A stretch of DNA of 64,000 nt from Candidatus Solibacter sp. GTDB taxonomy: Bacteria > Acidobacteriota > Terriglobia > Bryobacterales > Bryobacteraceae. Shown piece after piece: positions 1-10,619 of the stretch. A model generated the notes under the pieces. That model searched no databases. It was given only the letters and a program-made list of their open reading frames with translations, and was not told the DNA's origin. The first letter of the stretch is position 1; the number at the start of each line of letters is the position of its first letter. A program made the translations under genes and the position numbers. The stretch spans positions 1-64,000 of the forward strand of contig PNKE01000050.1 in the NCBI GenBank assembly GCA_013822245.1, written 5' to 3'.

Positions 1-146
1 GGCTTCTCTATCCGCGAACCCGTGTTGATCCACACCCCCGCCGCCGCGCTCCTCACGCTCGGCATCGGCTCCGTGATCACGCGGATCCCGTTGTCCAGCA
101 CCGTCTGCCTGATCTCGCGCACCAGTTCCGTCCCAGTCTTTTGCAT
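1..146 (-). CDS. M16 family zinc peptidase, N-terminal fragment
   Basis: Only the first 48 codons lie in the window; the gene runs off the left edge. The translation contains LDNGIRVITEPMPSVRSAA followed by GVWINTGSR, which is the first beta-strand region of pitrilysin/mitochondrial-processing-peptidase-like M16 proteins. Members are zinc endopeptidases whose HxxEH site lies just downstream, outside this window. The ATG at 146-144 is preceded by a GGGAGG ribosome site. It starts 42 bases after the stop of the zinc-ribbon gene on the same strand, so the two may be co-transcribed. The family call is firm for so short a piece; catalytic competence cannot be judged. Confidence 0.8.
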   Translation of the reverse strand, partial: MQKTGTELVREIRQTVLDNGIRVITEPMPSVRSAAAGVWINTGSRIEK

Positions 147-188
147 TCCCTCCCAGTCTAGCGTCTCCCCGCCACCCGCCACGCCTCT

Positions 189-488
189 CTATTCAAGCCC
201 CAGCGGCTTTGGCGGCGGCTTCGACGGATCGTCTTCCTTCGCCTGTTTCAACAACTCGTCGAACTTCGCCGACAACACGTCCTTCGAACTCTTCACCTGC
301 TCGAACGACTTCTTAAAAGCCGCCTCGCGCTCGGCCTGGGCGTTCTTCAACTTCTCCAGGCCCGAACTGATGTCGCCGATCGTCTTCGGCCGCGGCTTCT
401 CCTTGTGGCTCAGCACGGCCTTCACCGTCGCGTCCACCTTCAGAGTCGCTCCGCAGCACGGGCATTCCACTTCAAATTGATTGGCCAT
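189..488 (-). CDS. Small zinc-ribbon-like hypothetical protein
   Basis: A 99-residue protein that opens with an ECPCCGATLKV knuckle, a single CxxC of zinc-ribbon type, followed by a charged, probably helical or coiled-coil middle (roughly residues 40-85, rich in Lys, Glu and Ala) and a proline-rich tail. No second cysteine pair is present, so a metal site would need dimerisation or be incomplete. I do not recognise a named family. The neighbours are an M16 peptidase downstream and a thioesterase upstream, all on the minus strand, which gives no clear functional hint. The CxxC motif at residue 10 supports this as the true frame rather than the overlapping + strand reading. Confidence 0.6.
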   Translation of the reverse strand: MANQFEVECPCCGATLKVDATVKAVLSHKEKPRPKTIGDISSGLEKLKNAQAEREAAFKKSFEQVKSSKDVLSAKFDELLKQAKEDDPSKPPPKPLGLE

Positions 489-528
489 GGCTTTCAGAAG
501 CTATTCTACGCCCATGCGCGAATCCGCT

Positions 529-948
529 TCAGTCCTCGCGGCCCATCGCCCGCCGCAGAGCCTCGGCCAGTTCGCCCGGCAGCAGCACCGGCCGGTCCGT
601 CTCCACCGAAACGCACACCGCCGTCACCCGCCCCCGCGCCACGGCCTCGCCGTCCTTCGACGCATCAAAGTACAACGTGAACGCCGTCTCCCCCACCCGC
701 TCGACGGTCACCTCCATATCCACCACGTCGTCATATCGCAGCGGCGCCACAAACTGCGCCTCCACATGCACGCGTGGGAACGACACACTCTTCGCCTTCT
801 CCACCGCCGCATACGGCAACCCAAGCGACCTCAGAAACTCGTCCTCGGCCGCTTCCATGAACCGGAACATGGCCGAGTAGTGCGCGCGCCCTGAGATGTC
901 GGTGTCCGAGTACCTGACCCGCAGGCGCCACTTGAACGCAGCCGGCAT
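529..948 (-). CDS. Acyl-CoA thioesterase, 4HBT/YbgC-FadM type
   Basis: A 139-residue hot-dog-fold thioesterase. Near the N terminus it has RVRYSDTDISGRAHYSAMFRF, the form taken here by the YbgC/FadM active-site region in which the Asp of the SDTD stretch is catalytic. The family hydrolyses acyl-CoA thioesters in the cytoplasm; the acyl chain cannot be inferred. I start it at the ATG at 948, which gives MPAAFKWRLRVRYSDTD as usual for the family; an in-frame ATG at 996 would add 16 unconserved residues. The upstream FG-GAP gene is divergent. Family confidence is high, start moderate. Confidence 0.85.
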   Translation of the reverse strand: MPAAFKWRLRVRYSDTDISGRAHYSAMFRFMEAAEDEFLRSLGLPYAAVEKAKSVSFPRVHVEAQFVAPLRYDDVVDMEVTVERVGETAFTLYFDASKDGEAVARGRVTAVCVSVETDRPVLLPGELAEALRRAMGRED

Positions 949-1018
949 GGATCTATTCTGCGACAAAACGGTCCGATTCCGCGACACGAAATACAATCAG
1001 GTTGGAAGGATCGCCACC

Positions 1019-2125
1019 ATGAAACTCATCACCGCCCTGCTCGCCTTCGCCTGCCTCGTCCCAGCCGCCGAATGGAAGAAGCACACCGTCGCCGCCGGCT
1101 TCCCCAATCAAACCGCCGTCGCCGCCGACTTCACCGGCGACGGCAAGCCCGACGTCATTACCAACGATTACAAAAACACCATCCTCTTCGTTGCCCCGCA
1201 ATGGAGCCCCGTCGTCCTCCACGCCGGCCTCCACCTCATCCACTCCGCCGTCATGGACGTCGATGGCGACGGCGACATGGACTTCATCGGCGTCACCTAC
1301 AACCCCGCCACTCTCTTCTGGCTCGAACGCCCCATCAATCCCCTCGCCGGCAACTGGCCCTTCCATCTGATCGACTCCACCGCCACCGGCGGCGTCAACG
1401 GCGTCCACGGCCTCTACGTCCATGACATGAACGGTGACGGCAAGCCCGACCTGCTCGCCACCAGCGGCGCGCCCGCCGGCCCGTTCGCCAACTCAGTGGT
1501 CTGGTTCGAACGCCCGGCGAATCCCAAACTCCCCTGGATCCGCCACTGGGCCGCCCGCGGCGACGCCCCCGGCCTCAACCACTACGTCGGCGCCGGCGAC
1601 GTCGATGGCGACCGCCGCCCCGACCTCGCCACCGCCGGCAAGGACGTCCCCGGCGGAAACTGGTTCGCCTGGTGGAGCCAACCCGCCAAGGACGGCCCCT
1701 GGAAGAAAACCCTCCTCGCCGAAAACCAGCACGGCGCCACCAACATCCTCATCGCCGACCTCAACGGCGACCGTAAACCCGACTTCGCCGCCTCCCGCGG
1801 CCACGGCAAAGGCGTCCTCTGGTTCGAAGCCCCCTCCTGGCGCCTCCACGAAATCGACCCCGCCATCGCCGGGCCACACTCGCTCGCCGCCGGCGACATC
1901 GACCTCGACGGCGACATCGACATCGTCACCTGCGCCAAGGACAGCCGTCAGGCCGTCTGGTACGAGAACAACGGCAAGGGCCAGTTCACCCGCCATCTGA
2001 TCGGCTCGAACCAATCCAGCTACGACATCCGGCTCATCGACATGGATGGCGACGGCGACCTCGACCTCCTCGTCTGCGGTGAGCAACGCCGCAACGTCGT
2101 CTGGTACGAGAACCCCAAACGCTGA
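1019..2125 (+). CDS. Exported FG-GAP/VCBS repeat protein
   Basis: A 368-residue protein with a Sec signal peptide (MKLITALLAFACLVPAAEW), followed by repeated beta-propeller blades. Each blade carries a calcium-binding Asp-rich loop of the DxDGDGxxD type, for example DVDGDGDMDFI, DMNGDGKPDLL, DVDGDRRPDLA, DLNGDRKPDFA and DMDGDGDLDLL; about seven are visible. Such FG-GAP/VCBS propellers are secreted or surface proteins, abundant in Acidobacteriota and Planctomycetes, usually of unknown ligand. The ATG at 1019 is preserved after a GGAAGG ribosome site and starts the signal peptide; an upstream start at 896 would spoil it. The strand is very C-rich at third positions. Confidence 0.85.
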   Translation: MKLITALLAFACLVPAAEWKKHTVAAGFPNQTAVAADFTGDGKPDVITNDYKNTILFVAPQWSPVVLHAGLHLIHSAVMDVDGDGDMDFIGVTYNPATLFWLERPINPLAGNWPFHLIDSTATGGVNGVHGLYVHDMNGDGKPDLLATSGAPAGPFANSVVWFERPANPKLPWIRHWAARGDAPGLNHYVGAGDVDGDRRPDLATAGKDVPGGNWFAWWSQPAKDGPWKKTLLAENQHGATNILIADLNGDRKPDFAASRGHGKGVLWFEAPSWRLHEIDPAIAGPHSLAAGDIDLDGDIDIVTCAKDSRQAVWYENNGKGQFTRHLIGSNQSSYDIRLIDMDGDGDLDLLVCGEQRRNVVWYENPKR

Positions 2126-2210
2126 CCCGCCCGCGCTGCCCTTCCGGCGAGCCTCAACGCGTCAGCGCGAGGTCCAATCCATCACACCCCACTCGCCCCG
2201 CCAGATAGAA

Positions 2211-2233
2211 AAGGAGCCCCGCTGCCGGGGCCC
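2211..2233 (-). terminator. Rho-independent terminator of gpmA
   Basis: A 6-bp GC stem (2216-2221 pairing with 2226-2231) with a CTGC loop. Read on the minus strand it is followed by CCTTTTCT, a T-rich run. It lies 28 bases after the gpmA stop codon, the expected place for the end of an eno-gpmA transcript. Confidence 0.7.
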
Positions 2234-2260
2234 CCTCGTCTCGCTTATCTGAATGGCCGG

Positions 2261-3010
2261 CTACGCCTGCTTCTTGCCCTGCTTCGCCACCGCTTCCATC
2301 GCCGCCTTCACCTTTTCCGGATCGCCCAGGTAGTACGACTTGATCGGCTTCAAATCCGCATCAAGCTCATACACCAGCGGCATCCCCGTCGGGATGTTCA
2401 GCTCGATGATGCCGGCTTCGCTGACGTTATCCAGGTACTTCACCAGCGCCCGCAGGCTGTTGCCGTGGGCCACAATCAGCACCCGCTTGCCCGACTTGAT
2501 CACCGGCGCGATCTCGTCGTGCCACAGCGGCAGGAACCGCGCCACGGTGTCCTTCAGGCATTCGGTCAACGGCAGCTCCTCGGCCGTCAGATCCGCATAC
2601 CGCGGATCCTTGCCCGGATACCTTTCGTCGTCGGTGGTCAGCGGCGGCGGCGGAATGTCGTAGCTCCGGCGCCAGATCTTCACCTGGTCCTCGCCGTACT
2701 TGTCCGCCGTCTCGCTCTTGTTCAGGCCCTGCAACCCGCCGTAGTGGCGCTCGTTCAGCCGCCACGACCGCTTCACCGGAATCCACAACTGGTCCAGTTG
2801 CTCGGTCACCAGGTTGTAGGTCTTAATCGCCCGCTTCAGCAGCGACGTGTAGCCAATGTCGAACACATAGCCTTCGCGCTTCAGCACTTCGCCGCCTTCG
2901 ATGGCCTCGGCAACGCCCTTTTCGCTCAGGTCGACATCGGTCCAGCCCGTGAACCGGTTTTCCTTGTTCCACGTCGATTCGCCGTGGCGGATCAGAACGA
3001 TCTTGTACAT
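2261..3010 (-). CDS. gpmA: 2,3-bisphosphoglycerate-dependent phosphoglycerate mutase
   Basis: A 249-residue cytoplasmic enzyme that interconverts 3- and 2-phosphoglycerate in glycolysis. The phosphohistidine motif [10 protein letters not shown] is at residues 6-15, the second catalytic histidine is in [10 protein letters not shown], and the acid/base [12 protein letters not shown] segment is intact. The length matches the dimeric dPGM family. It lies 18 bases downstream of enolase on the same strand, so the two consecutive glycolytic steps are almost certainly co-transcribed. A hairpin with a T-run follows the stop. Confidence 0.97.
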   Translation of the reverse strand: MYKIVLIRHGESTWNKENRFTGWTDVDLSEKGVAEAIEGGEVLKREGYVFDIGYTSLLKRAIKTYNLVTEQLDQLWIPVKRSWRLNERHYGGLQGLNKSETADKYGEDQVKIWRRSYDIPPPPLTTDDERYPGKDPRYADLTAEELPLTECLKDTVARFLPLWHDEIAPVIKSGKRVLIVAHGNSLRALVKYLDNVSEAGIIELNIPTGMPLVYELDADLKPIKSYYLGDPEKVKAAMEAVAKQGKKQA

Positions 3011-3028
3011 GGTTGTCCGCTCCCGGCC

Positions 3029-4366
<1,338 letters not shown>

Positions 4367-4401
4367 CTACACGCCCCGGCTGAACTCCCGTGCGGCCCGG
4401 C

Positions 4402-5712
4402 TTACGCGAAATTCCAGGGCTTTCGGGCCTCTCTACCCAGCAGTCGCCCGGCCGCCGCCGGACCTCCTTCGAACTCTTCTCTCGCAGCGTCCCACTTGAG
4501 CTTCACCCCCGCCGCCAGTGCGATATTGCCCAGCAGCGCCGCCGACGTCACCCGGTGGCCGAACTCGGCGCTCGCCTCCGGCTTCAGGTTTTCACGGATG
4601 TTCCGGATGAACGACTGTGCGTGCTGCCTCGTCGCATCGGCGCCCTGCTTCCACACCGCCTCCCCCGCCGGCACGCTCCCCGGCCGCCCCGGTTCCGGGT
4701 AGAACTCATATCCGATCCGGTCTGCGAACAGCGTTCCCTTCGTGCCGTGAAAGGCCATGCCGTTCGGCCTGTCCCACATCCCGCGCTGGTTGTAGTATTT
4801 CAGCCCGCTGCCCCCGCGCGGCATCCCGAACGCGTTCAGGTTCGACCCCTCATAGCTCAGGACGAACCCCTCGTACTCATACGTAGCCACCATCAGGTCC
4901 GGCATCTCGCCCATCCCGCCCACGGCGAACCGCCCCCCTGATGCGCTCACCGTCCTCGGCGCATCCACGCCCATGATGTGGTGCACCGTCCCGAACCGGT
5001 GCGCCCCGAAGTCTGCGATGAAGCCCGTCGCGTAATCCCTGAACCAGCGGAACGTCGGCCCCGCCCGCAGCGGATTGTAGCGCCCCAGCGGCGCCGGCCC
5101 GCAATAAAAGTCCCAATCCAGTTCGGCCGGAGCTTCAACATCGGGCTGCGTCCCGATCCCGGCCGGGGACATATTGTTCGCGTTCCAGATCTTCACAAAA
5201 TGGACCTTCCCCAGCGCCCCCGACCGCACCAGTGCAGCGCACTCCCCAAAATGCGGCGCCGACCTGTGCTGCAATCCCGCCTGCACGATGGTCCCGCCCG
5301 CCCCGGCAGCCTTCACCAGCGCACGCCCCTCACGGATGTTATGCGTCAGCGGCTTCTCGATATAGACATGCTTGCCCGCCCGGCAAGCCATCACGGTAAC
5401 GCCCGCATGCCAGTGGTCCGGCGTCGCCACCACCACCGCGTCAATGTCCTTGCGCTCCAGCAGCCGGCGGAAATCCTGCACGGCCTCCGCGTTCCCGCCC
5501 GCGGCCTCCGCCGCCCTGCGGGCCTTGCGCAGATCCACATCCGCGCAACACGCCAGTTCCACGCCGCTCAACTCGCGCATGAACCCGCTGACGTATCGGC
5601 CCCGCCCTCCGCAGCCTACCAGCGCCACGCGCACCCGGCCGTTCGCGCCATGGATCCGCTCCTGCGACGCAGCCGTCACCGCGCCGTATCCCAGCAAGTC
5701 CCGCCTCTTCAT
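4402..5712 (-). CDS. Exported-type Gfo/Idh/MocA oxidoreductase
   Basis: A 436-residue NAD(P)-dependent sugar or cyclitol dehydrogenase-like protein. The N terminus (MKRRDLLGYGAV) looks like a Tat or degenerate export signal, followed by the Rossmann motif VALVGCGGRGRYV and the family motif KHVYIEKPLTHNIREG, where the Lys of EKP is catalytic. The substrate is unknown. The ATG at 5712 is preferred; a TTG three codons earlier is also possible. A second paralogue lies immediately upstream (5818-7080) on the same strand, about 105 bases away. Acidobacteria carry many such exported paralogues. Confidence 0.85.
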   Translation of the reverse strand: MKRRDLLGYGAVTAASQERIHGANGRVRVALVGCGGRGRYVSGFMRELSGVELACCADVDLRKARRAAEAAGGNAEAVQDFRRLLERKDIDAVVVATPDHWHAGVTVMACRAGKHVYIEKPLTHNIREGRALVKAAGAGGTIVQAGLQHRSAPHFGECAALVRSGALGKVHFVKIWNANNMSPAGIGTQPDVEAPAELDWDFYCGPAPLGRYNPLRAGPTFRWFRDYATGFIADFGAHRFGTVHHIMGVDAPRTVSASGGRFAVGGMGEMPDLMVATYEYEGFVLSYEGSNLNAFGMPRGGSGLKYYNQRGMWDRPNGMAFHGTKGTLFADRIGYEFYPEPGRPGSVPAGEAVWKQGADATRQHAQSFIRNIRENLKPEASAEFGHRVTSAALLGNIALAAGVKLKWDAAREEFEGGPAAAGRLLGREARKPWNFA

Positions 5713-5817
5713 GTCCGACAAGTCTATCGAGCTTTCAGCGTTTCCGTTAACGCAACAAACGCAAGGGCCGGCGACGCACCCGCGCCCCCGGCCCTCGTTC
5801 CATACCAGCCGAATCGT

Positions 5818-7080
5818 CTAAACGAACTTGTACTTGCCCGGCACCGGGAACGGCGTCGGCGGATTGGTCGCGTTATACTCCCACGTCTTCGGCATCAGAT
5901 CCTGCTGCGAGTTCATGATCTGATCCCACGTCAACGCCAGACCCGAATACGCCGACTCCCTGCCCATGATGCACGTCAGCGTCGATTCGGCCACTTCCAT
6001 CGCTTCGTTGACGTACGGACCGTCCCCGCGAATCGACTTGTACAGCTTCGTGTGCTCGTTCACATACCCCGGCGCCCCCTTCGACTGATCCAGCTTCAGC
6101 CGTCCCTTCGAACACGCCACGATCTCGTTCACCTGCTGGTACGATCCCCTGGGATACTGCCGGCAGTAGGACGACATCCTTACCCCGTTCGGGTACTCGA
6201 AGTCCGCGCTCACGTTGTCGTAGATATTGCCATGCACTTCGTCCTGCGGCCTCCACGACGCCCCGCCCGACGCCACCACTTTCACCGGATGCGCCCCCAT
6301 GATCCAGTTGCAGACGTCGATGTTGTGCAGGTGCTGCTCCACAATCTGGTCGCCGCAGATCCACAGATTCGAATACCAGTTGCGGTGCTGCCACTCAAAC
6401 TCGCCCCACTTCTCCTGCCGGCCCTTCGGTTGCTGAATCACCGGCGAACCCACCCAGTACGCATACAGCGCCACCACATCGCCATGCTTGCCGCTCTTCA
6501 AATCGGCCACCGCATTCAGATAGAACGGATCGCTCCGCCTCTGCGCCCCGCTCACCACCGTCAGCTTCTTTTCAACTGACTTCTTCGCCGCCGCCATGCA
6601 CTTCCGCACCCCCGTCGCGTCCACCCCGAACGGCTTCTCGCAGAACACATGCTTGCCCGCCTCCACCGCCGCTTCGAAATGAATCGGCCGCCATCCTGGA
6701 GGCGCGCACAGGAAGATCACGTCCACATCCGACGCAATCACTTTCTTGTACGCCTCGAACCCGACAAACCGCTTGTCCGGCTCCACCTTGATCCTGTCCG
6801 CCGCGCCCATCTTCTCGGCCCGCGCCCGCAGATTCTTGATGCTCGATTCCAGCCGGTCCTCGAACGCATCGCCCATCGCGTGCAACTCGATCGCCGGATC
6901 GCCGTTCAACGCGTCGATCACGGCGCCCGTCCCGCGCCCGCCGCAGCCGATCAATCCGGCCTTCAATCGCGCCGGGGCCCAGCCCCGCACCAGTTCCGGC
7001 TTCATGATCGTGAATGCGCCCGCCACCGCCGGCGCGCTCGTGAACATCGATCGCCGCGTTCTCAGTTTCGAAAAGTCCAT
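5818..7080 (-). CDS. Exported-type Gfo/Idh/MocA oxidoreductase
   Basis: A 420-residue dehydrogenase-like protein. The N terminus carries two arginines (LRTRRSMFTSAPAVAGAF), compatible with a Tat signal, followed by LKAGLIGCGGRGTGAV (NAD(P)-binding) and the EKPFGVDATG motif with the catalytic-type Lys. The mid-domain CNWIMGAHPVKVVASGG is typical of the exported bacterial subfamily. The ATG at 7080 has a TGAGGTG ribosome site. It probably heads a minus-strand unit with the paralogue at 4402-5712. The upstream region is shared with the divergent PLP decarboxylase gene (about 100 bases). Substrate unknown. Confidence 0.87.
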   Translation of the reverse strand: MDFSKLRTRRSMFTSAPAVAGAFTIMKPELVRGWAPARLKAGLIGCGGRGTGAVIDALNGDPAIELHAMGDAFEDRLESSIKNLRARAEKMGAADRIKVEPDKRFVGFEAYKKVIASDVDVIFLCAPPGWRPIHFEAAVEAGKHVFCEKPFGVDATGVRKCMAAAKKSVEKKLTVVSGAQRRSDPFYLNAVADLKSGKHGDVVALYAYWVGSPVIQQPKGRQEKWGEFEWQHRNWYSNLWICGDQIVEQHLHNIDVCNWIMGAHPVKVVASGGASWRPQDEVHGNIYDNVSADFEYPNGVRMSSYCRQYPRGSYQQVNEIVACSKGRLKLDQSKGAPGYVNEHTKLYKSIRGDGPYVNEAMEVAESTLTCIMGRESAYSGLALTWDQIMNSQQDLMPKTWEYNATNPPTPFPVPGKYKFV

Positions 7081-7181
7081 ATATTCGGCACCTCAGCCGT
7101 CTGCCATTGTATATCTAGTAGCGTGACCGCGAGAATCGAGGGCGCCAAACCCGCCGCCGGCCCCGCCGCATTGGAGTTCAA

Positions 7182-8573
7182 ATGAGACCCTTCGACATGT
7201 CCCCCGGCGAGTTCCGCCGCCACGGCCACGAGGTCGTCGACTGGATCGCCAACTACCTCGAAAACACCCGCGATTACCCTGTCGTCCCCCGCGTCCAACC
7301 CGGCGGCCTCGCCCGCGCTCTACCCGCTTCGGCCCCCGAGCACGGCGAGTCCATGGACTCCATCCTCGCCGACTTCCAGAGCCTCGTCATCCCCGCTGTC
7401 AACCACTGGAACCACCCCCGCTTCCACGCCTATTTCTCCGTCAGCGCTTCGGCCCCCGGCATCCTCGGCGAAATGCTCGCCGCCGCACTCAACGTCAACA
7501 GCATGGTCTGGCTCTCCTGCCCCGCCTCCGTTGAACTCGAATCCGTCGTCATGTCCTGGCTCCGCCAGTGGATCGGCCTGCCCGACTCCTTCTTCGGCAT
7601 GATCCACGACACCGCCTCGCTCTCCACGCTCCACGCCATCGCTGCCGCCCGCGCCGCCGCCGACCCCGGCATCCGCCAGCAGGGCGCCGGCCAGGGCCTC
7701 GTCCTGTACACCTCCGCGCACGCCCACTCCTCCGTCGAAAAAGGCGCCCTCTCCCTCGGACTCGGCCGCGACAACGTCCGCCTCATCGGCGTCGACTCCG
7801 AGTTCCGCATGGACCCCGCCCTCCTCCGCCAAGCCATCTCCGCCGACCTCGCCGCCGGTCTGAAGCCCTTCTGTGTCGTCTCCACCACCGGCACCACCTC
7901 GGTCGCCTCCATCGATCCCGTCGCCGCCATCCAGGACGTCGCCGATGAATTCGGCCTCTGGCACCACATCGACGCCGCTTACGGCGGCCCCGCCGCCATC
8001 ATCCCTGAAATGCGCTGGATTCTCGACGGCGCCGCCCGCGCCGACTCCCTCGTCATCAACCCCCACAAGTGGCTGTTCACCCCCATCGACCTCAGCGCCT
8101 TTTACTGCCGCCGCCCCGACGTCCTCCGCCAGGCCTTCGCCCTCGTCCCCGACTACCTCAAAACCAGTCAAGACAACGTCGCCGTCAACCTCATGGACTA
8201 CGGCATCCCCCTCGGCCGCCGCTTCCGCGCCCTCAAGCTCTGGTTCGTCATGCGCTGGTTCGGCCGCGAGAAGGTCGTCTCCATCCTCCGCGCTCACCTC
8301 CAATGGGCCGCCGAACTCCGCTCCTGGATCGAAGCCGACCCCCGCTTCGAACTCTGCGCCCCCACCCGCCTGTCCCTGGTCTGCTTCCGCCTCAAGTCCG
8401 GCGACGATGCCTCCCGCGCCCTGCTCGACGCCATCAACGCCTCCGGCGCCGCCTTCCTCTCAGGCAACGTCCTCGATGGCCGTTTCGTCCTCCGCTTCGC
8501 CATCGGCAACCTCGGCACCACCCACGACGACATCGTCACCGTCTGGGACAAAATCCGCTCGCTCGCCGGCTGA
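7182..8573 (+). CDS. PLP-dependent aromatic-L-amino-acid decarboxylase family protein
   Basis: A 463-residue group II decarboxylase (DDC/AADC family), which removes the carboxylate of an amino acid such as Trp, Tyr or Phe using PLP. Visible features: the PVNHWNHPRFHAYF substrate-lobe motif, a PLP-stacking His in SAHAHSSVEKG, the Asp in HIDAAYGG that contacts the pyridine ring, and the Schiff-base Lys in NPHKWLF near residue 295. The length is normal. The start has a GGAG ribosome site. A convergent hybrid kinase follows within 12 bases, then an ASMT-like O-methyltransferase. The precise substrate is not decidable from sequence alone. Confidence 0.9.
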   Translation: MRPFDMSPGEFRRHGHEVVDWIANYLENTRDYPVVPRVQPGGLARALPASAPEHGESMDSILADFQSLVIPAVNHWNHPRFHAYFSVSASAPGILGEMLAAALNVNSMVWLSCPASVELESVVMSWLRQWIGLPDSFFGMIHDTASLSTLHAIAAARAAADPGIRQQGAGQGLVLYTSAHAHSSVEKGALSLGLGRDNVRLIGVDSEFRMDPALLRQAISADLAAGLKPFCVVSTTGTTSVASIDPVAAIQDVADEFGLWHHIDAAYGGPAAIIPEMRWILDGAARADSLVINPHKWLFTPIDLSAFYCRRPDVLRQAFALVPDYLKTSQDNVAVNLMDYGIPLGRRFRALKLWFVMRWFGREKVVSILRAHLQWAAELRSWIEADPRFELCAPTRLSLVCFRLKSGDDASRALLDAINASGAAFLSGNVLDGRFVLRFAIGNLGTTHDDIVTVWDKIRSLAG

Positions 8574-8584
8574 CAGGCTCAGGT

Positions 8585-10576
8585 TCAAATCTCCAGACGC
8601 TCTTCCTCCAGCGCCGGCGCATTCAACTGCCACAGTTGCGCCTCCAGCGCCGCCAGACCCGTTTCAGCCCGCCCCCAGTCCTCCGTCACCCCGGCCTTGT
8701 GCACCTCCTCGGCCGACTTCATCACCTCGCCCGCCGCAATGCTCTGCGCCGCACAGACCAGTCTTCTCGAATACCTCCTCAGCGCCTCGCTGTCCCGGTT
8801 CTCCATCGATTCCTTCATCTTCTCCATCCGCTCCGGCGCAAGCTGGAGGAACAGCTTCACCATCTGCGTCGCAATCTCCGGCTCCGCCTCTGTCAGCGTC
8901 GCCACCCGTCCAGGGCCTGCTCTCTCCTCGCCGCTCCCCGCCTCCTGGGCCACCCCGGCCAGCAACTCATTCACCACTCGTATCAGATTGCGCTGGTCCA
9001 CCGGCTTTGCCAGATACGCGTCCATCCCCGCTTCCAGACACCGCTCCTTGTCTCCGCTCATCGCGTGCGCCGTCATCGCAACAATCGGCAGCCTCGTGAA
9101 TCTATCGTCTCTGCGAATCCGCCTCGTCGTCTCCAACCCGTCCAGCCCCGGCATCTGTACGTCCATCAGCACCAGTCCATAGCTGCGCCGTTCCAGCGCC
9201 TCGATCGCGCTCATCCCATCCCCCGCCACATCGACTTCGTATCCTCGCTTCTTCATCATCGCCACCACCACCTTCTGATTGACCGAATTGTCCTCCACCA
9301 ACAGAATCCGGCCCCGTTCCGCTCCCGCGGGCTGCCGGTCCCCCTCGCCCCCCGCCGGCTTCGGCTCCGCTAGCAGCGATGCCGGGCGGCATGGCAGTTC
9401 CACGTGAAAACGGCTCCCCTCCCCCACCGTGCTCTCCGCCCACACCCTCCCCCCCTGCAATTCCACCAGACTCCGCGTGATCGCCAGCCCCAATCCCGTC
9501 CCCCCATGCCTCCGGCTGATGCTCGTGTCCGCCTGCGTGAACTTCTCGAAGATCGCCTCCAGCTTGCCTTCCGCGATACCTGCCCCCGAATCGATCACCG
9601 AGATCCGCAGCTTGTAGCTCTCCGGTTCTCCATTGCCCACCTCCCCCCATACCCTCACCCAAACTCCGCCCTCCGACGTGAACTTCACCGCGTTGTTGAT
9701 CAGATTCACCAGCACCTGCCGCAGCCTCAGCGGATCTCCCGTCACTCCTCTCGGCGTCTCGGTGTCTACTTCCAGATCCAGCGTCAACCCCTTCGCCGCC
9801 GCCGCCGCCAGACTCCCTCTCACGCTCTCTCTCACCAACTGCCGCAACTCGAACGGGATCTCCTCCAACACCATCTTGCCGGCTTCTATCTTTGACAGGT
9901 CCAGCAGGTCGTTCACCAGCGCCAGCAACGAATGCGCCGAGTCCCTCGCCGTCACCAGGTAATCCCGCTGCTCCCTGTTCAACTCGCTCTCCGACAGCAA
10001 CTCCAGCATCCCGATCACCCCGCTCATCGGCGTCCGCAACTCATGCGACATGTTCGCCACAAAATCGCTCTTCGCCCTGTTCGCCGAAACCGACGCCGTC
10101 AGCGCCCTCTCCAACTCCTCCGTCCGCTGGAGAATCCTCCGCTCCAATACCTCCTTCGACCGGTGCACCGCCGCCCGGTATGTCGACAACGCCGCCACCA
10201 TCCGGTTGAAACTCTCGCCCAGGTACTCGATCTCATCGCCAGTCCTCGCGGGCCGGATCGTCCGCAACTGCCCCTTCTCCAGGTTCCGTATCCCCTCCTC
10301 CAATACGCCCAGCGGCTTCACAAGGAACTTCGTTACAAACTTCGCGATCCCACCCGCCACCAGCGCCACCACGCACACCACCGCCGCCGGCTTGCCCATC
10401 CCCAACAGCCGCTGATTGTTCTCAAGCCCTACAGCCACCACAATCACCCAGCACACCAGCAATCCCATGAAGATGCTCACCTTCGCCGCGATCGATCTGT
10501 ATCTTCTGGGTCTTTGCACGCTGTTCCTCCGCGATTCTCTATCTAACACTTCGGTTGATTCCGAACCCTGGACCAT
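8585..10576 (-). CDS. Hybrid sensor histidine kinase/response regulator with degenerate Hpt
   Basis: A 663-residue inner-membrane protein. Order: a short cytoplasmic N terminus, two membrane helices (roughly residues 30-80) with almost no periplasmic loop, HAMP (GDEIEYLGESFNRMV), a coiled coil, HisKA with phospho-His in NMSHELRTPM (about residue 178), HATPase with NLINNAVKFT and GGTGLGLAI, a receiver with phospho-Asp in LMDVQMPGLDG (about residue 469), and a C-terminal helical bundle aligning with Hpt domains. In that bundle the usual AHTLKG is replaced by SRRLVC, so the phospho-accepting His is absent. No obvious ligand-binding domain is present, so it may sense through the membrane or a partner. 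The start at 10576 lacks a strong ribosome site. Confidence 0.92.
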   Translation of the reverse strand: MVQGSESTEVLDRESRRNSVQRPRRYRSIAAKVSIFMGLLVCWVIVVAVGLENNQRLLGMGKPAAVVCVVALVAGGIAKFVTKFLVKPLGVLEEGIRNLEKGQLRTIRPARTGDEIEYLGESFNRMVAALSTYRAAVHRSKEVLERRILQRTEELERALTASVSANRAKSDFVANMSHELRTPMSGVIGMLELLSESELNREQRDYLVTARDSAHSLLALVNDLLDLSKIEAGKMVLEEIPFELRQLVRESVRGSLAAAAAKGLTLDLEVDTETPRGVTGDPLRLRQVLVNLINNAVKFTSEGGVWVRVWGEVGNGEPESYKLRISVIDSGAGIAEGKLEAIFEKFTQADTSISRRHGGTGLGLAITRSLVELQGGRVWAESTVGEGSRFHVELPCRPASLLAEPKPAGGEGDRQPAGAERGRILLVEDNSVNQKVVVAMMKKRGYEVDVAGDGMSAIEALERRSYGLVLMDVQMPGLDGLETTRRIRRDDRFTRLPIVAMTAHAMSGDKERCLEAGMDAYLAKPVDQRNLIRVVNELLAGVAQEAGSGEERAGPGRVATLTEAEPEIATQMVKLFLQLAPERMEKMKESMENRDSEALRRYSRRLVCAAQSIAAGEVMKSAEEVHKAGVTEDWGRAETGLAALEAQLWQLNAPALEEERLEI

Positions 10577-10619
10577 CCAGCGAACACCTTAGACGCCCAA
10601 CTCGAGAGACTATGGAGAT

